This document shows positions 55,804 to 64,000 of a DNA stretch of 64,000 nt, piece by piece. Where the stretch lies: NCBI GenBank assembly GCA_012837155.1, contig CP051546.1, positions 653,474 to 717,473 of the forward strand. The letters run 5' to 3'. The first letter of the stretch is position 1. Every line of letters begins with the position of its first letter. The stretch comes from Flavobacterium sp. (GTDB taxonomy: Bacteria; Bacteroidota; Bacteroidia; Flavobacteriales; Flavobacteriaceae). The position numbers were made by a program, and so were the translations under genes. The notes under the pieces are model-generated. The model saw nothing but the letters and a program-made list of their open reading frames with translations, was not told the DNA's origin and searched no databases.

Positions 55804-58800
55804 TTAAAAATAAGCTCTTAATTGAATGTTTCCTGTATGAATAGCTTGGTTCGTTTCGCTTTTTCGTCCTTGATAATTTAGATTTATATCTAAAAACTGG
55901 GTCAGGTTTTTTTGCAAAAGTAATTTCCATGTCAAATTTTGTCCTTTTTGTAATCCCTCGAGTATTTGAAATCCAACTGACGAAAATTCGTTTCCATTGA
56001 ATTTATTTTGGTAAAAAGAAATTTCCCCATTCATCGTTATTTTTTTGCGACCTGCATAAGTAAAAGATGTTCCAAATCGATTTTGCAGTAAAGTTTCTAG
56101 ATTTCCTATTTGATTTTTCTTGTTTTGTAATTCAAAAAACAAATCCCAACTGGTGCTTTTAGAAAACAAATAACTAATCTTTGGCGCTAATTGAGACCCT
56201 TTTATTTCGTAATTTTTTTCAGGAAAATTTTCAGACACAACGACTGTATTTATCGTTTTGCAAAACATCCCGAAGAGCCAACTTTTCTTGTATAAATGAG
56301 AATATTGTAGTTGATGAGAACTGTTTTTGGCTTCTTGCGAACCAATAGAAAGCAAATTTTTGTTCTTATTTTGCAAATAAGAATAGGTTATAGAATGGGT
56401 CTGTTTTCCTCGATTAAAAAACAAGCTATTTCTAAGGCTGGAGTTCAATCCCAGTATGTTTTGGTCTGATTTGCTAAAGGGATTCAAATCAAAATTGTTT
56501 CCGTTGTTCTCTATTTTTCTATCGATAATAAATGACGTTTGATTGTAAAAATGCGATAGTATTTTTTTGAAATTACCTTCGTTTTGCCATTGATTTGGGT
56601 TTAAAATAATAGATTGTGAAAACTTATTTTGGCGAGTTTTGATGTAAATTCGATTGGGCAAATAAACTCTGATGTATTTCGCCTGATCGATAAAAGGAGC
56701 TACTTCAAACTCTGGTAATTCCTGAATTCCATTGGCATTGTAGTCGTTCCAAGTATAAACTCCTTGCCCAACGGGGACTTCTAGATAAGTAAATTCCTGT
56801 TGAGGGATTGAACCGGAATTGGTTTCAAAAACGGTTGTAGATTGAATCAATTGATTAAAAAAACGATCGTTGTAAACTATTCTTGAATTCAAAGAAGATT
56901 CTTTTTTCTTTGAAGTGTCAACAAAATCTAAAACTCTATAATTCGCATATATCGATAAATCACTTTTGTTGGTTTGAATTAATTTTGATTTAAAAACAAA
57001 GGTTTGCGAATTGTTTTTTCGTTGTAATAAGCCGTTTTGCAAGCTATCATTTGCTCTTTTAAAATAGCCCAATTCTACAAAAATCTTAGTACTATCGCCG
57101 CGTCCTATAAAAAATCCGTACTCGGAAAATTTTTGGCTCAAAGCAGCAAATTGATTTGTCGATTTATTTTTTTCTTGATTGTCTTCTAGTTTTAAGCTAC
57201 CGCCAATCCAATTTTTATTGAAATGATACCGAATTTGTGATTGATTTCTCAAGAATTTTGAAGTTGACCCAGCTGATGACGGGCAGTCAAAACAAGTTGC
57301 AGCTTCACTTTTTAAGAAGCTTCCTTGGTTTTGAATTGTCCAGTTTTTTAACTTGAAAGTTGCGCTTAAAACCTGTCGATTTCCTGAGAAATTTTTTAAA
57401 AAATCTAGTTTTTCAAATTGGTAAATCAAATTTCCTTTTTCAGGTAAGGCGAATTGCAATCCCGAAATGAGATAACTCTGATTTCCAATTGCCGAAGTTC
57501 CAAGATTCCAATCCCTGTCAAATTCAATAGTATAAAGACGCTCTATGGAACTGAAATTTTTTTGCACAAGTTGGTAATTTGCAAAAGCGTCAATCTTCCA
57601 TTTTTTCGAGAACAGCCTTTGTTTCGCGTTTATTTTAGCGGCCAAACCTTGATTGTTAAAATCGTCTATCGAGGAAAAAAGATTTTTGTCGTTGTTGCTC
57701 AATCCTATTTCAAAATCAATTGCGGTTTTTTCTGTAGGTGCATATTTTCCAAGAAATGTTGCTACTTGAATTTTTGTTGGAGGAATTAATGGAATAACAG
57801 GATCATAATTTCCTTGAGGAATAGCATTTATAGGTTCGATATACTCATAAATTTTGCTGATTGCCGCAGCATTTGTTAGGATATAATTTCCTTTGTTTGC
57901 GCCCACAAAAGTAAATCGAACATTATATAAAATATCCTGAGAATTAGTAGAATATTCAAAAATTTCAACGGCATTTCTCACAGTTTTTTTATACAATACT
58001 TTATTATCCGAATAAGAATCTACATACGCTGATGGAGCTGTCATTAGATTAGGATTGTCGCCAGCGTTGGATAAAATTTGAGCTTGTTCCTTAGAAATAT
58101 TTTGTTGTAAAGGTTGGTTTTTCAAATCACCTTCAGAATATAAATAGCCGCCAAAACTCCAATTTTTGCCCTCGTGAGTTCCTCCAGCATACGTGACAAA
58201 TCGAGTGTAATTTCGGTCGGAATATTGATATTCAACAACAATTCTCATTTCGGAAGTAATAGTAAAAAGGGGTGTAAACACTATTTCTCCAGCATTATAA
58301 TCAATGGTATAATCGTTATTTTCGCCACGTTTCAAAAGAATTCCGTTGACATAAACCCGCTCTGAACCCGAAATAACTAGAACATACAATTCTCCATTTT
58401 GTCCTTTTAATTTATAAGGCCCTTGATTGCCTTCCTGACCTATAAAGCTACTTTTGGCATATTGCCCTTTTACTAGTGCCGCCGAAGCAAAAATAGCTGT
58501 CTTATTCTCTGTTGTTCCAAAGTCGAAATGAGTAGCAATTCCTTGAACTTTTTTGTTAAAATTCAGAAATTGGGTTTTATGATTTTCAAGAAAAATATCG
58601 CCCGCTCGAATAGTCCATTTATCGCTAAAAAGTTCCATAAAAACATTGTCAAATTGATCTAATTTTTGCGAATATCCTCCGTCTTGCAAGGGAATATTAC
58701 TGTCTTGAAGAGAAGCTCTTAGACTTACTTTTTCAGAAATTTTACCCGTAATCTGCAAGTCTAGATTCGAGTTTAAAACAGTATTTTGATTGTTTCCTAC

Positions 58801-59245
58801 GGTAAGACCGCGCGTAATACTCCCAGAAGTATTTAGCCCATCAAAAGGGATGGTTTTTTTTTTGCTGATTCTCCTCGATTGTATATAAATTTTTCGATGT
58901 AGCCTCATTACTTACCACACGGCTGGCGTCATAAATGCGATATTCTTTGGTTAGTATATCGGGGAATTTCAAGTAAGATACTGTTATAGAATCTGAGTTT
59001 AAAGGAATTTTATCTTTTAAAATCAACCTTCCTTTTTTGAAATCTATGGCATAGAAAGCCGTATCAATAAGCTTGTTATTGCCATCCCGTAACTGAAAAA
59101 AATTCGAGTTGAGACTACTATTTTCTAGGAAAATAGTGTCGCGGCGAACAGGAATTTTTTTTGTTTTATATAAGGAATTGGCTTCCTGTGCCCGTAGGCC
59201 AGAAAAGCATGTTATCGCCAATAAAAACACTACTTTTTTTAGCAT
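55804..59245 (-). CDS. Large outer-membrane beta-barrel-like protein, about 1147 residues (one-base frameshift)
   Basis: A signal peptide (MLKKVVFLLAITCFSGLRAQ) and small N-terminal domain (residues 20-130) lead into a long chain of alternating amphipathic strands with aromatic ends, seen throughout (LDLQITGKISEKVSLRASLQ, GGYLYSEGD, NWQNEGNFKKILSHFYNQTS) and ending GNIQLRAYF. The frame breaks in a ten-base T-run (58854-58863): removing one base joins EENQQKK to TIPFDGLNTSGSITRG. It is probably a barrel with attached beta domains; no family or function is recognised. Spacing to asnS is 116 bases. Confidence 0.75.
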
Positions 59246-59361
59246 AAAGGGTATCGCTAGAAAGTATCAAAAGTAGTATTTATAATTTTAATATGATTTT
59301 CAAAATAGAGTAGCACACCATGGGAACTTAAAAAAGTATAGCGGTTACATTCTAAACTTTT

Positions 59362-60794
59362 CTAAAATTCCGCATTCATTGGTGTTCTTGGAAAAGGAAT
59401 AACATCACGAATATTGGTCATTCCTGTTACGAAAAGCACCAATCTTTCGAATCCAAGTCCAAAACCAGAGTGAACTGCACTTCCAAATCGTCTTGTATCA
59501 AGATACCACCACAACTCTTCTTCATCAATTCCTAAGGCTTTCATTTTTTCGACTAAAACATCAAAACGTTCTTCTCTTTGTGATCCTCCTACGATTTCTC
59601 CAATGCCAGGAAAAAGAATATCCATAGCACGAACGGTTTTTCCATCTTCGTTCAAACGCATATAAAATGCTTTGATATTGGCTGGGTAATCAAACAAAAT
59701 CACAGGACATTTAAAGTGTTTTTCAACTAAATAGCGTTCGTGTTCTGACTGTAAATCAGCTCCCCATTCGTCGATGATGTAGTTGAATTTTTTCTTTTTA
59801 TTTGGTGTACACTCTCTTAAAATAGCAATCGCTTCGGTGTAAGAAACACGTTTGAAGTTGTTTTCTAAAACAAAGTTTAGCTTTTCTAACAAAGCCATTT
59901 CGCTTCTTTCGGCTTGTGGTTTTGATTTTTCTTCTTCTAACAAGCGTCCTTCTAAAAATTTTAAATCTTCAGGACATTTGTCTATTGCATATTTTATCAC
60001 ATATTGAATAAAATCTTCTGCCAAGTCCATATTATCATTCAAATCATTGAAAGCCACTTCGGGTTCAATCATCCAAAACTCAGCCAAATGGCGAGAAGTA
60101 TTCGAGTTTTCGGCTCTAAATGTTGGTCCAAAAGTATAAATTTGACCCAAAGCCATAGCAAAAGTTTCGCCCTCTAATTGTCCGGAAACCGTTAAATTTG
60201 TTTCTTTCCCGAAGAAATCTTCTTTATAATTTACTTTTCCGTCTTCAGTTCTTGGTGTATTATCGAAAGGCAAAGCAGTAACTTTAAACATTTCGCCCGC
60301 GCCTTCGGCGTCAGAACCTGTGATGATTGGCGTGTTGACATACACAAACCCTTTTTGTTGAAAATAGCTATGAACAGCGAATGACAACACCGAGCGCACA
60401 CGCATAATCGCTCCAAAGGCATTCGTGCGAACTCGTAAATGTGCATTTTCACGCAAAATTCTAGGGAATGTTTTTTGGGTTGCATTGGAAATTTCTCTGC
60501 ATCGGAGTCGCCAAGAATTTCCAGTTTTCTAACCTGAATTTCATATTTTTGACCCGCTCCCTTGCTTTCTACTAAATCGCCTGTAACCGAAATTGCCGCT
60601 CCAGTTGTGATTCTTTTCAAGGTTTCTTCTGCTGTGTTTTCAAAATCGACAACACATTGTATATTGTTGATGGTCGAACCGTCGTTCAACGCAATAAATT
60701 GATTGTTTCTAAAAGTTCTTACCCAACCTTTGGCATTGATTAATTGAAGTGTTGCTGTGCTATTTAGTAAGTCTTTAATTCTGGTATGTTTCAT
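59362..60794 (-). CDS. asnS: Asparaginyl-tRNA synthetase (one-base frameshift)
   Basis: A 477-residue class II synthetase. The OB-fold anticodon domain is residues 1-105 ([20 protein letters not shown]). The catalytic core has class motif 2 ([20 protein letters not shown]) and motif 3 near the end ([16 protein letters not shown]). At 60455-60458 one base is missing: restored, [20 protein letters not shown] is continuous. As an essential enzyme it must be intact in the living cell. It has a TATATTTG -7 element upstream. Confidence 0.95.
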
Positions 60795-60837
60795 TTTAAT
60801 TGTAGATTTTATATTTTCGATTTCTTCAACCGAATTG

Positions 60838-60845
60838 CAAATATA
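60838..60845 (-). promoter_or_regulatory. -7 element of the asnS promoter
   Basis: TATATTTG on the minus strand, followed by CAATTC, 44 bases before asnS ATG. It is consensus; the -33 element is not obvious. Confidence 0.5.
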
Positions 60846-61009
60846 ATTGATTTATTGTGATTTCCATAGAACCCTAATTACTACTTGGTGGTTATTCTCA
60901 AGGGAGTTTAGCAAACTTCGTTTGTAGCAGTATTTCACATTTTCTTTGAATGTATGACAAAATCGCAATAGAAACAAAGCGAACGGGTAAGGGAATAGAT
61001 TCTAAAAAA

Positions 61010-63381
61010 TTATCCCACTACCTCAGTTTCCAGAATATCTTCTTTTATTGCTTGTTTTTTTTCAAAAGTCAACACTAAAGAAGGCAAAACTAAAAGATTT
61101 GCAAACATTGCAAAGAGTAAAGTGCAGGAAATTAAACCGCCAAGAGCAATTGTTCCGCTAAAGCTAGAAAGCGTGAAAATAGCAAATCCGAAAACCAAAA
61201 CGATAGAAGTGTAAAATGTGCTTATTCCCGTTTCTCTTAATGCGCTGAATACTGATTTTTTAATTTTTCCTTCATTTTCAATCAAATCAAGACGGTATTT
61301 TGCCATAAATTGGATGGCATTATCTACGGATATTCCGAAAGCAATACTAAAAACTAAAATCGTCGATGGCTTGAGCGGAATGCCAAAATAACCCATTAAT
61401 CCTGAAGTAATACACAGCGGAAGAATATTTGTAATGATAGAAACTAGAATCATTTTTACCGAGCGAAACATATAAGCCATTAATCCCGCAATCAAGAAAA
61501 TGGCAAAAATAAGTGATTCGATGAGGTTGTCAATTAGGTAAGAAGTTCCTTTTTGAAAAACCAATGCTTTCCCTGTTAATGTAACTTCGTAGCGTTCTTT
61601 CGGAAAAACCTGATCTATTTTCTTTTTTAATTTTCCTTCAACTTTTGCCATTTCTTCGGTGCCAATGTCTTTCATAAAAGTTGTGATTCGGGCATATTGT
61701 CCAGTCGAATCTACATAGCTTTTCATTAGATTATCTTTCGAATTCTTGGTCGCATTTTTAGCATACGAAAGTATAAATACTTGCTCTTGCGAAGTGGGCA
61801 ATTCATAATATTCGGGGTTGCCATTATAATAGGCTTGCTTGGAATATTTTACCAAATTTACAATCGAAACTGGTTTCGATAATTCTGGTATTTGAGAAAT
61901 GGTTTCTTGTAACTCGTCCATTTTTTTTATCGTAGACAATTTCATTACCCCTTTTTTGCGCTTGGTGTTTATCATTATTTCCAAAGGCATAACCCCATTA
62001 AATTCTTTTTCGAAGAAAACAATGTCCTTAAAAAGGAAGCACTTTTTGGCATTTCGCCAATCAAACTTCCTGAAACTTGCATTTTCGAAACCCCAATAAT
62101 GCTAAAAACCATCAGCAATCCATAAATCGTATAAATAATTCTTCGGTTGTGTCTAACGGCATATTCAACCCAATTCAATACCGCCGAAAGGTACGTTTTA
62201 CTTAGATGATACAAGTGCTTTTCTTTTGGAACATCCATAAAACTGTACACAATTGGTACAATCATTAAGGTCAAAAGATAAACGGTAATTACATTTATCG
62301 AAGTCACTAATCCAAATTCAAAAAGCAAATCGTTACCTGTAATCATAAAGGTCGCAAATCCTGCCGCAGTAGTTAGATTTGTCATTAATGTTGAAACTCC
62401 AATTTTTGAAATCACGCGTTGCAAGGCCCTAGCCTGATTGTTGTGCGTTTTTATTTCCTGCTGGTATTTATTAATTAGGAAAATGCAGTTTGTTATTCCA
62501 ATTACTATGATTAATGGCGGAATAATAGCCGTTAGAATTGTGATTTTATAATGGAATAATCCTAAAGTGCCAAAAGACCACACGACACCAATGAGCAAGA
62601 TGCAAATCGAAATAAAAGTGGCTCTGAAGGAACGGAAAAAAAAGAAAAATATTAATGAAGTAATCAGTAAAGCTGCTCCGATAAAAAACCCAATTTCGCC
62701 TTTCATATTTTCGGCATTGATGGTTCGAATGTAAGGCATTCCTGAAACACGCAAATTGATTCCAGAGGCGTTTTCGAATTTTTCTATTTTTGGAATTAAA
62801 TTCTCGATAATAAAAGTTTTTCTCGCTGCGGTATTGATTATTTTTTTATTCACATAAACAGCAGCGCGAATACTTCCTGATTGTTTATTAAAGAGTAATC
62901 CTTCATAAAAAGGCAATTTATTAAACAGTTCCTTTTTTATTGTTTCAAGGTAAGCCGCGTCTTTCGTTTGGGTTTGGTCAATAAGCGGAACCAATTCAAA
63001 TTTTTCGGCAATGGTGTCTTTTTGTAGTTTTTTTAAATCGTTTAGGGAAACAACTAATTCTACTTCTTTAGAATTTTTTAGTCCCATCATCAATTCGTTC
63101 CAAGCAGCGTATGCTTTTGGAGTAAAAAAAGTTTTATCATTGAATCCAATAACAACAAGGTTGCCTTCTTCGCCAAATTTGTTTAAAAAGTCTTGGTATT
63201 GTTTGTTAACGATATGTTTTTGTGGAAGCAGATTCGCCTCGGTATAAGTCATTGCTAAATTTCTCCATTGGAAACCAAGAAAAATAGTTAGGGCAAGAAT
63301 AATTCCGAGTATTGTGATTCTATTTTTGAGTATAATTCTGGCGATATATTCCCAAAATCCTACTTTCAATGTTTTTTTCAT
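61010..63381 (-). CDS. MMPL/RND family exporter (one-base frameshift)
   Basis: About 790 residues with two matching halves. Each has one transmembrane helix, a periplasmic domain and five more helices (first half IGFFIGAALLITSLIFFFFF with VIGITNCIFLINKYQQE; second half ESLIFAIFLIAGLMAYMFRS with GISVDNAIQFMAKYRLDL). A break near 62028 is repaired by one A, giving SFLKDIVFFEKEFNGVMPLE. The fold and length match MMPL/RND hydrophobe exporters; the substrate may be a lipid or pigment. ATG 63381 is used because the frame's earlier TTG (63393) adds no conserved residues. Confidence 0.88.
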
Positions 63382-63576
63382 AAATGGATACAAATGGATG
63401 CAAAGGTATATAAAACGGGAGACATTTTGTCTATTGAGATATTAGATTTATCGTTTTTTAGCTGCTGTTTTTTTCTTTCTGCTTGTTTTGAATAAAACCT
63501 AGAATGAATTATTTTTTGTTTTTTTTAAAAGAAAAACGACAGCTATTTGGTTTTAGTTGAACAAGGAGAAACAAAA

Positions 63577-63604
63577 AATCCGTCTCGATTTATAGAGGCG
63601 GATT
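63577..63604 (-). terminator. Terminator of frr
   Basis: On the minus strand, a 10-bp stem with one G-U pair (AATCCGCCTC against GAGACGGATT) is followed by TTTTT. It lies 22 bases past the frr stop. Confidence 0.8.
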
Positions 63605-63625
63605 CTTCTGTTTTGCATCGAAAGT

Positions 63626-64000
63626 TTATACTTTCATTATTTCGGCTTCTTTATGGGCAAGATGTTCATCGATTTTTTTGATGAAATTATTGGTCAAATT
63701 TTGAACTTCATCTTCGGCACTTTTACAAATATCTTCAGAAGTTCCTTCTTTTTCTAATTTTTTAATTTCGGTATTGGCTTCTTTACGAGCATTTCTAATC
63801 CCAATTTTAGCATCCTCGGCTTCTGATTTTGCTTGTTTTGCTAAATCACGTCTTCTCTCTTCGGTCAAAGGAGGCACACTTATTATAATTAAATCGCCAT
63901 TATTCATGGGGTTGAAACCAATATTTGCCACCATGATTGCTTTCTCGATAGCGTGTAACATGTTTTTTTCGAAAGGCTGCAACGTAATGGTTCTTGCGTC
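63626..64000 (-). CDS. frr: Ribosome recycling factor (5' end off window)
   Basis: The frame runs from the right edge (DARTITLQPFEKNMLHAIEK) to a stop at 63626, showing 124 of about 185 residues. It contains GFNPMNNGDLIIISVPPLTE and ERRRDLAKQAKSEAEDAKIG, both diagnostic of RRF, then the long three-helix-bundle C-terminus ending KEAEIMKV. With EF-G it splits the post-termination ribosome. The N-terminal 60 residues lie beyond the window. Confidence 0.95.
   Translation of the reverse strand, partial: DARTITLQPFEKNMLHAIEKAIMVANIGFNPMNNGDLIIISVPPLTEERRRDLAKQAKSEAEDAKIGIRNARKEANTEIKKLEKEGTSEDICKSAEDEVQNLTNNFIKKIDEHLAHKEAEIMKV

Noticed and set aside
57454-57789. Plus-strand frame inside the large outer-membrane gene
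   Set aside because: It has no start context or family motif and lies fully opposite a conserved coding region.

Overview
The window looks like chromosomal DNA of a Flavobacterium-like member of the Flavobacteriia (Bacteroidota). The evidence is low GC, TAnnTTTG/TTG promoters, a type IX secretion sorting domain, a GLPGLI-family protein, DUF4292, DUF4271 and DUF4296 proteins, a DnaE polymerase with a fused proofreading exonuclease, and a ribosomal protein S16 with a long Ala/Glu-rich tail. Most genes are housekeeping or cell-envelope genes. They are interrupted by four insertion sequences (IS1182-like at the left edge, two IS1595-like, one IS630-like), one MITE and one inverted-repeat cassette.

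Layout. 1-668: end of an IS1182-like element. 726-9486 (+): GNAT acetyltransferase, flippase, dUTPase, a frameshifted four-helix-bundle gene, sugar nucleotidyltransferase, TPR protein, DUF4292 lipoprotein and an EnvC/M23-type protein; an IS1595 element splits the TPR-DUF4292 junction. 9559-15346 (-): polysaccharide deacetylase and an unknown lipoprotein, an acyl-CoA dehydrogenase, then rpsP-rimM-trmN6. 15646-18721: small lipoprotein, RRM protein, and a membrane-thioredoxin gene split by a second IS1595 element; a MITE sits in the hairpin tip of the terminator between them. 18884-23126: an accessory locus of XRE regulator, divergent small secreted Cys protein, GLPGLI protein and TonB-receptor-like outer-membrane protein. 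23169-28565 (-): leucine operon leuC-leuD-leuA-like-leuB, with a PD-(D/E)XK (GxxExxY) cassette between leuC and leuD. 29179-35505: dnaE, trxA, DUF58 protein, tRNA-Asp. 35948-37931: a secreted-protein gene split by IS630, and a lipoprotein. 38049-45645: hemD, DUF4271, GT2, pyrC, DUF4296, SDR, tyrS and a LuxE-like gene. 45760-46101: a protein that is little more than a T9SS sorting domain. 46461-54423 (+): a Pho regulon (phoB, sensor kinase, porin, pstS-C-A-B, phoU). 54495-64000 (-): glycosyltransferase, large outer-membrane protein, asnS, MMPL/RND exporter, frr.

Gene repair. About twenty reading frames are broken by one-base indels, mostly lost A/T bases in short runs, and they include the essential genes dnaE, asnS and rimM as well as most of the Pho cluster. 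Each restores to a full-length family member when one base is changed. I read them as sequencing or assembly errors and give the restored spans as single CDS entries. True insertional disruptions, with target-site duplications, are the 17383-18335 and 35992-37082 IS insertions.

The best candidates for under-described biology are the terminator-tip MITE together with its IS1182-like relative, the GxxExxY inverted-repeat cassette inside the leu operon, and the regulator/Cys-peptide/GLPGLI/outer-membrane locus with a palindromic operator.
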